From: Harmothoe impar
Taxonomy: Eukaryota > Annelida > Polychaeta > Phyllodocida > Polynoidae
Reading direction: 5' to 3'
NCBI GenBank assembly: GCA_947462335.1
Contig: OX381715.1
Location: forward strand, 37,362,650 to 37,426,649
DNA: 64,000 nucleotides
Within the stretch, counting starts at the first letter, position 1; the number at the start of each line of letters is the position of its first letter. Positions 44,903 through 56,595 of this stretch are shown here, piece by piece. Both the position numbers and the translations under genes were made by a program. The notes beneath the pieces are model-generated. The model saw nothing but the letters and a program-made list of their open reading frames with translations, was not told the DNA's origin and ran no database searches.

Positions 44903-45670
44903 ATGTACATACGACAAGGAGACGTAGCTAAGCAATATCAGTCATTAAGACACAATAGTGATCAAACTTTAAAAATATTTCCATACTTTCAAACTAATTC
45001 CAGACCGGTCACGCTCGTCCTTGGAGATGAAACTATGGAGAACGTGGTGGAGCCGCTAAAACGACACTGCCCAGACGGCATATTGGTGAAGCAACTGAAT
45101 TCCAAACTGACTGTAGGTGAATTGAAAAATTGGCTACTGAACAGTGAGAATGAAGGTCTCATACCGGAGAAACATCTCTACCTCTTGATGTCACCATGGG
45201 ACTTAATGTGTAAGAGTCGAAGCTCTGAGGGCTCCATTGAGTGCAACAGCCTGACTGACGAGGAGGCCCTACAGAATGTACAAGTGTTTAAGAACAGTCT
45301 ACATCAACTAAAGGACGAGGTAAACGATAAGTTCTCGGGCATCAAAGTGATATTCTGCCCGTTGCTCACTGTACACATCAGCAAGCATAACTACATGATC
45401 TACAGCAACCACAAGACAGGGCCGAGGAGCCAAGAACTGCTGGATAGATCCGTTATACAGATGAACTCAGAGATACAACGGGTTGATAAGCTGCAAGGCT
45501 TTGAAACCCCCAGATATGACCGAAGGGTGTTTACATATCAGTGTAGGACCAAGAAATGGACACCTCATTATGATAGATTGAATGAACTTGGTGTGAAGGC
45601 CAACACACGTATGGGTGAATACATGAGTGAAAAAATCTGTCTGTGTCTAAGCAACAACAACAGTATCTAA
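44903..45670 (+). CDS. Retrotransposon ORF1, SGNH-like domain with lost catalytic residues
   Basis: 255 codons. A TAG lies in frame eight codons upstream, so the ATG at 44,903 is the likely start. The layout recalls the SGNH (GDSL-type) esterase domain found in ORF1 of many CR1/L2 relatives: a hydrophobic strand then LVLGDETMEN where block I has GDS (residue about 39); LYLLMSPWDL where block III has a GTND-type motif (about 91); KVIFCPLLT as the next strand (about 149); and HYDRLNELGVKA where block V has DxxHLNxxG (about 224). Ser, Asn and the Asp/His pair are all replaced. Role is probably RNA binding or particle assembly rather than esterase activity. No zinc knuckle is seen. The fold is inferred by eye and needs a structure comparison. 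Confidence 0.6.
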   Translation: MYIRQGDVAKQYQSLRHNSDQTLKIFPYFQTNSRPVTLVLGDETMENVVEPLKRHCPDGILVKQLNSKLTVGELKNWLLNSENEGLIPEKHLYLLMSPWDLMCKSRSSEGSIECNSLTDEEALQNVQVFKNSLHQLKDEVNDKFSGIKVIFCPLLTVHISKHNYMIYSNHKTGPRSQELLDRSVIQMNSEIQRVDKLQGFETPRYDRRVFTYQCRTKKWTPHYDRLNELGVKANTRMGEYMSEKICLCLSNNNSI

Positions 45671-46088
45671 AAACCCCCCTCTGTGCTAAATGTGTAAACA
45701 GTGTTATCAGTATTAACTAGCAATGTTGAAGGTATAATTATGATATCAGCTTGTGGTTTCTGTAGCCCCTTGATGTTGTAAGTCAATGCTGTAAGTCAAT
45801 CTGAATATAATCTAGCGGGACTAGCATGTATGGGAGGGGATGATTAGTGAAGGGAGAGTAGTCGGAAGTGAGAGTGATTATTTCGGGAGGGATCAGTCAC
45901 TTAACTCTAAGTTTACTGCTCAAACAACCCCACCACTGTATTTGGAATGAATATGTATTATGATAGGTATGTAAAATACTTCTGTCTGCAGAGAGGTGGC
46001 CCTGAAATAGTCAACCGCCCTCTGGAAGTTATGGTGGCCAAATGTGTAAATGTGGTTTGGGAGGGAAAACTCAGCGAACTTATAGATA

Positions 46089-48926
46089 ATGGGTGATAAA
46101 ATTCCACGTGGTTTGAGAATTATTTATATGAATGCGCGCAGTATGGCCGGTAAAATGACGGATATCAAACAATGTTTTAATTGGTCTGATATTTTCTGTG
46201 TCTCAGAGAGCTGGTTGAATGACAATGTCGATGACAGTGAGATCAAGTGGGTGGGCAATGCCATGTTTAGAATTGATCGGCTGGAAAATAGAAGTGGGGG
46301 ATTGGTGACATATGTGAAAAATGAGTTTGCTAATTATACAAATGTACTTGAACATGGGACTTTTATTGACAAAGATATTGAAGTGTTAACAGTGTCTATA
46401 TGCCAGCCTGATAGAAGGAGAAAAGTCATATGTAACATCTATAGGCCTGGTGACGGTGACCCCCTATTATTTACAAATAAGCTAGAGAAAATTATTGACG
46501 ACATTACCCTGAATGACTACGATTTGTGGATTGGGGGGGATTTCAATATAAATTTTGCACAACAAAATGACAATAAGTTCCAACCTTTAAAAACCTTTAT
46601 TAACACGTATAATCTGAAAATATTAATAAATAGAGTCACCAGACCCAAGGATGAGGGAGGTACCATCATTGATAACATTCTCACAGATGCCGATGATATT
46701 GTATACAGTGAACCCATGCATGACTTGATAAGCGATCACCTACCGGTAATCGCTGTACAAAAGAAAATTATGACAAAAATGTACGAGCTCACATTTGCGG
46801 GTAGAAGCTATAGAAAGTATAACAAGCAAGATTTAATTGAGAAGCTAATATATGCCGATTGGAGTGATTTTTATAAAATCAAGAATCCCAATACACAATG
46901 GGAAATCATGTTGAGTTTGATTCTAGAATACCTGGATGAGAATTGTCCAATCAAAAGCAGAACGGTTCGTACCCGGGATGTTGATTGGATGACAAATGAG
47001 ATAAGGGAACTGATTGTCGACAGACAACGTCACATGGCTGAATTTTTATGTACAAGATTCATCGAAGATTTGCAGATTGCCAAAAACTTAAGGGATAGAA
47101 TTAGTACTATGATTAAAGAGTCAAAAACTGTCCAAATTGATGAAGCCTTCCAGATGAAGGGAGACGGACACAGAGAATTTTGGAAAAGAATTTCGGACCT
47201 GATTAAGCCTAAAGATTCTAGCACTAGAGCCGATTTCATTCATCATGAGAGTGGAGAGGCCATAAAAGAGGAGGATTCTGCAGATTATTTCAATGAATTC
47301 TTCGCAGGGGTAGGCCAGAAAATGGCTGAAAAAATGAACTATAACATTGATAGACACCACGGGGTGAACCAAAACATTGACTCACCATGTGGCAACATTG
47401 AAATAGACTATGATATGGTTGAAGATCTTGTTGACAGCATAAATGAACATAAATCTAGTGGTATTGAAGGGCTGAACGCCAGGGTTCTTAAAGATGCGCT
47501 ATCAGTTTTAATTCCTCAATTATTATCAATATTCACTAACTCAATAGCTGAAGGTATTTTCCCGGACGCCTGGGCGATCAGTACGGTCGTGCCAATCCCA
47601 AAAGTAGGTAAATTAAATGAAATAGGGAACTGGAGGCCAATTAACCTTCTACCGGTACCAGGTAGACTTTTGGAAAAAGTAGTGCACAGACACATCATGG
47701 ATCACCTCAATGTTAATAAACTCCTAACAGATTGTCAATTCGGTTTTAGGCCGGGGTTAGGGACTAATGAAGCAATTTTCGAATTTGTTAGATATGTATA
47801 TGACAAAATAGATAAACAACAACAGGTCAGTGTATGCTATGTGGATGGAACCAAAGCTTTTGATTCCGTCCACCACTCCCTCCTCCTTAGAAAATGTGGG
47901 CATCTAGGTATAGATGACAAGACCCTGAAATGGTTATCCTCATATTTATCAAACAGAAGACAGGTTACTTTATTAAATAACATGCGCTCTAGTGAAGCTA
48001 GAGTAAGGTATGGCGTACCACAGGGGAGCAGTCTAGGCCCTCTTATGTTCCTGCTTTATGTAAACGATTTTCCGGATATCATTGTGGAATCCAAGGTATT
48101 TATGTATGCCGATGACATTGTTCTAATATCAGCTGGGGATTCGCTAGAGTCGTCAGCGAGTAAACTGATTCGTGATGTGTCAAGGACCCATGAATGGTGC
48201 TTAAACAATTGTTTAACGGTAAACAAAAAGAAAACAAAAGTCATGAGAGTATACAGGAATTGCTCAATGCAGAGTCCTCCTGCTCTAGAAATTAAGATTG
48301 GGGACACTCAATTAGAAGAGGTCACCGAGTATAAGTATCTAGGTGCAATCATAGACTCCAAATTCACTTTCAGACCACATGTAAACAACCTAATACGTAA
48401 ATTGAGTCTCAAAGTAACCCTGTTAGCACGCATTAAAAAGTTTCTTGATGAACAAAAAGCAATCTTAATGTATAAACAAATGATAACTCCGTATGCGGAT
48501 TATTCTGGTTTTCTGATTGACTGTGCAACAGTAGATCTAGTTAATAAGGTACAAAAAATACAAAACAGAGGGCTGAGAGTGTGTCGCTACAATAACATGT
48601 ATGAACGATGCTCAGCGACAGAACTGCATGTGTACTTTGGTCTGAAGACCCTAAGTGAAAGACGCCTAGCTCAACTCTTGTGTGTAATGTTTAATCTGTC
48701 TAAAACCATAGGTACTGAAGTACCGGTAGTACAGCGCAGAACGCGTGCAGATAGCAAAATAAAATTTATCAGTCATGTTACAAGATATAAGGTAACAGAA
48801 AAAAGCCCCTGGCATAGAGGTATTTGGGAGTGGGATCACCTTGAAGCTGACACCCAGCGAGTTGAAAAACGAGCTAAATTCAAAGTCCTAACCAAAAGCA
48901 AAAAGCATAGGCCAAGGCTGGCATAA
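46089..48926 (+). CDS. Retrotransposon ORF2: AP-like endonuclease and reverse transcriptase
   Basis: 945 codons, with TAG in frame two codons before the ATG. Residues 1-225 are an endonuclease/exonuclease/phosphatase domain: YMNARSMAGK, a catalytic ESWL (about 40), GGDFNI (about 149) and SDHLPV (about 215). The reverse transcriptase follows: WAISTVVPIPK (about 495), WRPINLLPVPGRLLE, FGFRPGLGTNEA, VDGTKAFDSV with catalytic Asp (about 586), YGVPQGSSLGP (about 640), YADD (about 672-675) and YKYLGAIID. The C-terminal 230 residues have a conserved-looking NRGLRVCRYNN stretch and no RNase H. The protein would nick target DNA and copy the element RNA there. VDGTKAFD in place of the usual DLSKAFD is a family oddity. 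Jockey-superfamily, L2/CR1-like. Confidence 0.93.
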   Translation: MGDKIPRGLRIIYMNARSMAGKMTDIKQCFNWSDIFCVSESWLNDNVDDSEIKWVGNAMFRIDRLENRSGGLVTYVKNEFANYTNVLEHGTFIDKDIEVLTVSICQPDRRRKVICNIYRPGDGDPLLFTNKLEKIIDDITLNDYDLWIGGDFNINFAQQNDNKFQPLKTFINTYNLKILINRVTRPKDEGGTIIDNILTDADDIVYSEPMHDLISDHLPVIAVQKKIMTKMYELTFAGRSYRKYNKQDLIEKLIYADWSDFYKIKNPNTQWEIMLSLILEYLDENCPIKSRTVRTRDVDWMTNEIRELIVDRQRHMAEFLCTRFIEDLQIAKNLRDRISTMIKESKTVQIDEAFQMKGDGHREFWKRISDLIKPKDSSTRADFIHHESGEAIKEEDSADYFNEFFAGVGQKMAEKMNYNIDRHHGVNQNIDSPCGNIEIDYDMVEDLVDSINEHKSSGIEGLNARVLKDALSVLIPQLLSIFTNSIAEGIFPDAWAISTVVPIPKVGKLNEIGNWRPINLLPVPGRLLEKVVHRHIMDHLNVNKLLTDCQFGFRPGLGTNEAIFEFVRYVYDKIDKQQQVSVCYVDGTKAFDSVHHSLLLRKCGHLGIDDKTLKWLSSYLSNRRQVTLLNNMRSSEARVRYGVPQGSSLGPLMFLLYVNDFPDIIVESKVFMYADDIVLISAGDSLESSASKLIRDVSRTHEWCLNNCLTVNKKKTKVMRVYRNCSMQSPPALEIKIGDTQLEEVTEYKYLGAIIDSKFTFRPHVNNLIRKLSLKVTLLARIKKFLDEQKAILMYKQMITPYADYSGFLIDCATVDLVNKVQKIQNRGLRVCRYNNMYERCSATELHVYFGLKTLSERRLAQLLCVMFNLSKTIGTEVPVVQRRTRADSKIKFISHVTRYKVTEKSPWHRGIWEWDHLEADTQRVEKRAKFKVLTKSKKHRPRLA

Positions 48927-50156
48927 TTCCTATGATTGTTTTATCAACACGCTTCACTCCCCGGGGCGCCAATGTAATGGTTTTCATACTTGGATACCAC
49001 CCCCCCCCCCCTTCCCGATGTCCATGTGCAAAAGTATGAGATGGCTAGACAAATTAATGAAACTTAGGAATGGTTGTCATACTAAGTCTACAAATTTTTC
49101 ACCTTCCATCTGGAGCGGTTGTCGCCCAGTGGACGTTAAATGTCACACCCCCCCCCCCCTCGTCACTAAGATGATTAAAATACTGACCTCTGGCTGGAAT
49201 GGTTTTCATCCAACCCACCCCCTCCTCTTGATCTCACTGTTGCACTGTGTGGATATCGTCTAACTGCCCCCCAACTTGGACACTACCCCCCCCCCCTATG
49301 CTTAATTTCCCCTACCTTTGAATACAAACACGTCATTATCCGGAGCATACAGCGTCTTTCCCGAAACAAAGGCCCAAGGGCACTTTTCAAACTAAATCAT
49401 CCTAGGATGACGATACAGGTGATGCAATGAAAGCTTAGACTAACTTATGGAGTCTTGGGTAGGGATTAGTAGTAGTGTAACATGTATAGCATGTGGACTA
49501 ACCACAACGCAGGCCACCAGACATGTGTATGTTAACGAGTAGGAGCATTTCTGGGTAAATTGTAATCAAATGTAAAGTAGTAAGTAAGAATGTAATGTGT
49601 ATATCACAACTTAATTGGTAGTTTAATTTCTAAGCAAATGGTACACACGATTGTAATTGCTTTACTGTACACTCGGGCATGGATGCAAGTTCATTTATGA
49701 ATTATGCACTAAGCTGAGTGAATACACCGTACCAATGTGTATGTATTTTCCTATGTATTTTCCTAAATATAGATACATGGTATTATGTAAACTAACCACA
49801 TGCAGCCAGGCTGGCTAGAGAGATTTTTTCCTAAGAATAGACTCTGCATTAATAGTAAGCATGACATGTACAAAATTGAGGAAGACGCCAAGATTGAAGG
49901 CCAGATGATTTCATATTTATTTATATTGTTTAATGAGTCAACGAGTACATGGTATTATGAATATATCTGTCAAATAACTATATGTCTAGTTATTAATTAT
50001 AAACCAGACATGTCACTGCGTAAATAATTGTGATTTCTCATGTTGTTATTGAATCACACGAATCGTCTGCGATATTTATTAGAATATAAGATCGAGGGCT
50101 GTTGACCCATTATTGCACTTGAAAAACATGTAAATGATTTGGAAGCAATAAAACCT
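48927..50156 (+). other. Long 3' UTR of the retrotransposon
   Basis: About 1.2 kb without a convincing ORF. Four C-runs of 9 to 12 bases lie in the first 380 bases (48,999-49,299). Ends in AATAAA and a CTTGAA tail. Confidence 0.7.
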
Positions 50157-50357
50157 TCTTGAACTTGAACTTGAACTTGAACTTGATAACTTAGTGTTGT
50201 CTGGAGCTTCTGTCAAAATGTTTCATATTAATGGGATGCGTAAACTTGACGTTTCTAACTCATAACTATAACTCAGCCTTTTAATGATGATTTATAAAGT
50301 GATGAACATGAGAATATCAGGAGACACCAGCCTTTAGTGTACTTTCAGGGACCACAG

Positions 50358-50544
50358 TTAACTTGTTAAGGATAGCAAAGTGCTATAATGCCCTATGACC
50401 CTATCTCATTGTGATGTATGAATGTAGTGCAGGGGAGTAACTTCCAATTGCTGCATTTATCCATCATGCCAAACCACAGGTTGATACACTCACAAGAAAT
50501 GAGTTTGCAGCATTTGGGTATCATGCTGTCCTTGATTGTGTTAA
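50358..50544. mobile_element. CATGATGC-family MITE, diverged
   Basis: GTTAACTTGTTAAGGATAGC at the left, ATGCTGTCCTTGATTGTGTT followed by AA at the right, each with TTAA. Confidence 0.55.
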
Positions 50545-50825
50545 GCACAGAATGCCTTGGGTCAAAGAAGTGGTAAGCACTATAGACACTAACACCTCAC
50601 ATTATTTATTTCCATTCATTATTAATTATATCATAGATGATCCTTGGTCTCCCCCCAGTCATGGCCTACCCTTTGGGTTATAGTACTGCACAGGCTTTCT
50701 TGCTCCCGCCCCCCCCCCCAAATCCACTGACCCCCCGCTCCTTTGTCAGTCATTATACCCACATCTATTCAGAGCTCCCTGCATGCGTACAGAAAGCAGT
50801 GAGCATTCATGATGGTGAAATGAGT

Positions 50826-51052
50826 TACCGTAAACCCCGCCTATTGGCTGACCCCGTGTATAAGCCGAAAGTTACTTTGAGAGAAACCATACCAAAAACA
50901 GATTTTGATTTTATTTCCTTGAAATACCATGTGTATTTGGCCTAACTTGTATTCGTCACATGACCCCGCCTATAAGGTGAAAGGGAGAAAATTGGCTTAC
51001 ACGGGAAAAAAGGGCAAAAACAATTTGACTAATAGGTGGGGTGTGACGGTAT
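50826..51052. mobile_element. TA-flanked MITE, GTATAAGCCG type
   Basis: TACCGTAAACCCCGCCTATT at the left, GGTGGGGTGTGACGGTA at the right, with GTGTATAAGCCGAAAG inside. Confidence 0.7.
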
Positions 51053-51842
51053 ATTTGGTTATTTTTTCCTAGAAAATTCAATTTTATGGAAGCTGAGAGG
51101 CTCTGAATAGGGCCAACTGTCCTATACATCTGTAGTATTGTATAACATAAAAATGGCATTCCAAACGACAGAATCCTGCTCAGTATAAAAATGAACGCGG
51201 CACAGACTGCCCACCAGTCAATAGTGTAGAGGCCCCAGTTGCCTCCCTCTCTATCTCAAATATCCACGAGGGAACATTGACACCTCCAGTTCTCTTCTGA
51301 TAGCCCCAAGGCTGACACAAGGGGATAGATCAGCACCGGATGAGGGTAGTGACTGCAGCAAGACACGTCCCGGCTAGGTGTAGATATGTATATATTTAGT
51401 AATCAATACAGGATAGATGCCTGCACATAAATGAGTGTCCATAAGTACAACTACTGCTGACACCGTATATTTATCTTTAAAAACATGCTTACACTTATCT
51501 TGTCTACGCTGATTAATTTTTAGTATACATGTTTTTATTTCATTCCTTTTCCCCCTATAATTTTATTTAGATTTATTGCATTGATACTGGTATAAAACCA
51601 ACAAATAGGTAAGTTCTGGTTTTTATTTTTTATGAAATACTGCAATGCCATTTATTTAACCAAAGAGCGCCGTATTTCACACCCCCGTGAAATAACCCAT
51701 GTCCATATTTCACGGCCTTGTGACGTCATCAAAATGGCGGTTTGTTTACATTTGAACGATGTAGAAAAAGACTAGTTTAAACCCTTCACCCCCCCTAGAG
51801 GCCCTAATAATTTAATTTGAATCGAAAAAGGTAAAAAATAAA

Positions 51843-51999
51843 CACAAAGGGACACTTGTTTTTCGTCTGTTGGAGGGGTTATTTCACTTGTTGACCCTCG
51901 GGCTGCATTTCACTCGGCCTGCAGCCTCGTGAAATACGGCCCGAGGGTCAACTCATGAAATAACCCTCCAACAGACCAAAAACTCGTGCACCTTTGTCT
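51843..51999. mobile_element. Hairpin with GTGAAATA motifs
   Basis: CTGTTGGAGGGGTTATTTCA (51,867) pairs with TGAAATAACCCTCCAACAG (51,956-51,974); the stem goes on outward for about 24 more bases with mismatches. Loop of about 27 bases. A CGTATTTCAC motif lies further out at about 51,671. Confidence 0.75.
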
Positions 52000-52337
52000 A
52001 TATCCTTGCAAAAAAGGCTGCTCGAGTCATTTTTATCCAATTTTGAATTCGGAAGTAAATTTTCTAGATACTTTTGAGACCTATGTTATCAAAATCAAAA
52101 TGATATCGAACCAACCTAGCCTAAAGAGATCATGATATTTGAAACACCTTTTTATATTTTTAGCTGAACAAATCAACTGAACATCTTCCCCTTTGATGGT
52201 GAAAAGCAGAAATAAAATTCTTCATATCAAAACACCTTGGAAAGTCTTATGACAGTTGACCAGTAATTGGTCAATAGAAACACGGTCTGGGAGGTGTCCT
52301 TAATGGGCAGGGGCTGTAAGTCAGGTAGTGCCCACCT

Positions 52338-52495
52338 TTATAGCCTATAATAGACTCCTCCTATAGGAAGCTTCATAGCCTATAACTAGACTCCCTCCTG
52401 TAGGGAGCTTTATAGCCTATAACTAGACTTCCTCCCATAGGGAGCTTTATAGCCTATACTCAGACTCCTTCCTATAGGAAGCTTTATAGCCTCAT
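52338..52495 (+). repeat. CCTATAACTAGACTCC minisatellite, second array
   Basis: About four 38-bp units, matching 40,655-40,815. Confidence 0.8.
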
Positions 52496-55390
52496 ACAGA
52501 CATGCAGACAGATATTCTGATGGCTACAGGGACAGATCAGGTCTGCCTCTGTATTGACCTCAGGTGAAGGTCAGCCCCACAGGGCTACACTGTATGTAGG
52601 GAAGGGAGGGACAGGGGTCACAGCAGAGATTTTAAAAGAGCAGGGAAGCAGGAGGGAAGACTGGAAGGAAACTTGCAGCCAGGCCAACAGGCAAACATGC
52701 AAGGAGAGTGAGGGGAAAAGAGAGGAAGAGGCAGTGAGAGCATGAGGCAGGGGGTATGGGTGAGATGGGTAAACAAGCAGGCTGGTAGCCAATAGGCAAT
52801 GAGGGAGGTATGAGAGAAATGGTCCCCAGAACCAGATGTTCTCAGATGCCTATATCTTAGAAAAAATCATGCCAGCATATATGTGACACAGTCTGTGAAA
52901 AGGGACCTTAGTGCAGGGTGCATTAAGTTCCTTTTCCCAGTACATGTCACATGTCATTGTATTCTATACTATACAATGAACGTATAAGTAGAATTTTCTT
53001 GCAACCTTTAAACCGATTGCAGTCTCTTTATGCATCCATATCCTCACTTGTTATTACACATTGACCATGTTACATCTGTACACCTCAATCAATTATCAAA
53101 ATCAAAGCCAGGTGTAAATTGGTCTGCTCTGATCAATGAGCAAGCAGAAGTGCTGGAACAGGTTCTTGCTGTAATAAGTCCCTATCAAAAGGGTATGTAA
53201 TGCACCTGCCGTAGTGTATACCAGATCTCTGAAAGTTGAAATCTTTAGACATGCTGCACCTGCCTCACACTGCCGTCCATTACCAAATGGTGATAACTGT
53301 AACATACAGAACTTCAACATGAAGTGATCCTCAACTTCCTGGAGATTAAATTAAACATGTAAATCTGATTGGCTGTTTGGGCAGGTTTAGGTGCAGAGAC
53401 ATGTCTGTGTATATATGTTTATGGTCACTAAGGAGGTTAGGGGATTTGGTGGTAACAGTAGGCATTGCTTAGCAACATCCATTTCGAGTCAAGATTCCAG
53501 CTGTCCCATACAAAAAGGAGTGAGGGGAGGGTTTTAAGAAGGTCCAAATGGAAAGCCATGCAATTTTGTTGCCTATTCACTCAATCATTTCCACAAAATC
53601 TAGGTACTACACTAGGGTAGGTCCTTAGACTTTCCATGTTAATATTCAAAGGTCCTACTGAGCACTTATAATGATCATGGTAGAGTCTAACCTTGGTTTT
53701 ATTTATGCGGAGGAATGCTGTTGTTGCACAAAGCAAAAGTTTGTGATTGTTAGAAGATATTGATTCACATAGTGTAGATGATGTGGTAGCACTAGGTCTT
53801 TTTCATCATGTGAGGCAATACATTGAGGACTGACTTTCATATAGGTGATTTTCAACCCCCCAAAACTTACAGGCAAAGGTAGAGAAAAAGGCAAAGCATA
53901 TTCATCAGTGTTCAAGATAGAGCTCTATGAACTCTAAGTCTGCAACTGTGACAAACATTTTCCTCTTGCAGGAACTGTCACCCAAACCCACAAACAACAA
54001 TGAAAAAGTATTACTACAAATATGACTGGAAAGCAAATGACAAAAGAAAAGAAACATAGATTATACTAGAGTAATGGCATTGCCTCTTCAGTAGAATATG
54101 ATGAGATAATTGGCTCAGGATTGATTGTACCTGGTGTTTAAACGGCTATAGACAAGCCTCCCCTGTAATCATCCAATTTTCTCCACCATCAGCTTGTCAT
54201 TATTTAGCAGATGCTCTAATTGCACAACATCATGATTAATTGGGCCACTCTGGTTTCCAATCACTTTATGATGTAAAATGGTCGATTGCTTCCTGCGTGT
54301 CGGTCTGTTGTCTTCTGATGGCCGATAAATATGTCTAGTCTGGATATTCTGTCAAAGCTTTTGCTATTAATGGGATGGATCGTTATGACGTTCCTCCCTC
54401 ATAACTCTAAGTAAACAATTTGGACATCAATTTTTCTTTATTCATTGCTAATTGTAATCATAGACAGTGCTTGGCCATTTCTCACTCGCTTTTCATAGGA
54501 ATTTCATGACCATTTTTAGATAGTTAACATTAACCTCTATAATATAAAATTATGGTTGCATTTCAGTGTTTGCTTGACTGTCTCTGTAGTCACAGTTCAA
54601 AGGCCCTGCCGACATATGATTTCACAAAAATACTATTGATAATCGAATCCCACAAAATACATCATTCTTATATATGTTAGATAGGTCCTCATAGGAAATT
54701 GCCATTGATCACCTTTATGATATAGGGACAGATTGGAAAGATGTCTATTGTGATAAACAAGGATTTCCAATACATGCAGTCAAATCCGTAATGCCTCCAT
54801 GTATGTGTGTGTATGTCTAAACTGTGATGGGTGCAACAAAAACAATGAATTGTAATGTATTACTGAGATTCCTAAAGCTATCCCTTTGACAGTCCCTATA
54901 TGCACATTTATCTATGGCTTGACATATGTCTAATTTGTACTATCATTCATGATCAATTGCTGTGAAGGATGTGTATTAATATTAGAGTATATATATCATA
55001 TATTTAGTTGAATCTTTTCAAATTCAACTTCATTAATAGAAGTTGAAAGCAGGTCCTGAATAAGGCTAAGGGTTAGGAGGCCAACTACACATTTACAGTA
55101 CCATAATATAACATACAAATAGTCTTCTCAACAAATACAGCATGACACATACCCAGCACAAATTTCCCACCAGTCAATAGTGTAGAGGCCCCGATCTCAG
55201 ATATCTACAGAGGCACATTGACACCTCCAGTTCTCCTCTGATAGCCCCAAGGCTGACACAAGGGGATAGATCAGCACCCGGTGAGGGCAGTGCCTGCAGC
55301 AAGACCTGTCCCCGCTAGGTGTAGATATATAAGGTATCAGTAATCAATATAGAATACATGAGATGGGGTAGATGTGTGTTCATAAACTAC

Positions 55391-55588
55391 TACCATAAAA
55401 CATTGCGCATAAGCCTAACTCACGTATAAGCCACACCCCAACTTTGGGCCGATCCTGTAAGCCAAAGGCAATCTGAGTTAAGGTTACTTTAGTACTGTAC
55501 AACAGTTGTGACAACTCACATAATAAGCCACACCCTAACCTTTACGACTTGCGTACTAGCCGTGGCCTGTATGTGAGGTTTTACGGTA
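55391..55588. mobile_element. TA-flanked MITE, GTATAAGCCACAC type
   Basis: TACCATAAAACATTGCGCAT at the left, GTATGTGAGGTTTTACGGTA at the right. Confidence 0.75.
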
Positions 55589-56397
55589 CTGACCCCTCAA
55601 TGTAATGAACATAGGTTATCAGAATCTGTCTCTGGATAATTATGCATATCAATCACTTAATTCCTTTTCCTGCTACTTTTATTTGATATGTATTGCATTG
55701 ATATCAAGCCCTCCCTAACAACAATTACGAGCCTAAGCATGAATTACCTATCCAATTTTGAGGAATAGAGAACTTTATCTTGAAGCGACATTTAGAGTCA
55801 ATTTCACATTTGACAAATTGAGGAAATCTTGCTCTATAAAGACAACTAAATAATCATATCATCTAATGGTTAAAAGCAGAACTAAAATTCCTTAATAGAT
55901 ATAATTATTTTTACCAACTTGCTCGGGAAAGTCTTACCAGATATGAACAGTAGTCGGTCCATGAGGAACCCAGGTGGCTCTCCCGATAAACAAGATGGCC
56001 GAAAATATAGCCTCGATCCGTGCCAGCTGTATATAGATCACAAGAAAGTTCATAAATATTTTAATCCTTTAGTTGCTGATTCTTTTTGAATGAGTCTGCC
56101 TGGCAAGCCAACGCACCTGCCACCGTTTTGATTTTTGAACAGAAATTTCAGAGAAATATTGAAGTACCTTAAACTCCCTATCTGCACAGCATCATTAACT
56201 ACTTAAGCTGGCACAGTCACGTGATCCAAACGTTCCTATTCAAGGATATTTGTTAGGTCGCAGTAACGACTTGGGCTCCCTATAGGAACGCCATTTGGGA
56301 GATCTCCTTGAGGACCAGGGGGTCAAAGTCAGATGCTGCCTTTCTATGGGAAGCTTTATACCATACCCAGACTCGATGCTATAGAGTGCCCTACTCT

Positions 56398-56595
56398 TTA
56401 ACACTTTAAGGACTGCATGATACCTTAAGTAACTCACGACCGCTGCATTCAAGCATCGTGTCGATCCTAGGGGGGTTGACACATAGGATCGGCATGATAC
56501 ACCAATACAGCATCAGCAAGGTACTCACAGGAGCTGCATTGGTGCATCATGACAACAAATATAAACTTATAGCGACATGTGCCTTAAAGCATTAA
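56398..56595. mobile_element. CATGATGC-family MITE
   Basis: TTAACACTTTAAGGACTGC at the left, ATGTGCCTTAAAGCATTAA at the right, TTAA on both sides. Confidence 0.75.

Larger units (their letters stand above)
44687..50189 (+). mobile_element. Full-length two-ORF non-LTR retrotransposon (L2/CR1-like)
   Basis: Inserted in module II: the host reads CTGATGGTTGATAA on the left and TTGATAACTTAGTGTTG on the right, while unbroken paralogs at about 39,118 and 54,315 read straight through. TTGATAA on both sides (44,687-44,693; 50,183-50,189) is the likely 7-bp target duplication, though part of it could belong to the tail. Order: 5' UTR, ORF1 (44,903-45,670), 418-base spacer, ORF2 (46,089-48,926), a long 3' UTR, AATAAA at 50,147-50,152, and a CTTGAA microsatellite tail. 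Tails of short repeats rather than poly-A are typical of L2/CR1 relatives. Both ORFs are intact. Confidence 0.88.
42301..52979 (-). repeat. Tandem 5-kb unit, copy 2, interrupted by a 5.5-kb retrotransposon
   Basis: Inverted module II at 42.3-44.69 and 50.19-50.6 kb, module III at 50.6-52.98 kb. Taking out the retrotransposon leaves about 5.2 kb, close to copies 1 and 3. It carries extra insertions at 43,008-43,140 and 43,261-43,471. Confidence 0.7.

Noticed and set aside
46517..48307. Minus-strand ORFs of 60-83 codons
   Set aside because: They are antisense shadows of retrotransposon ORF2.
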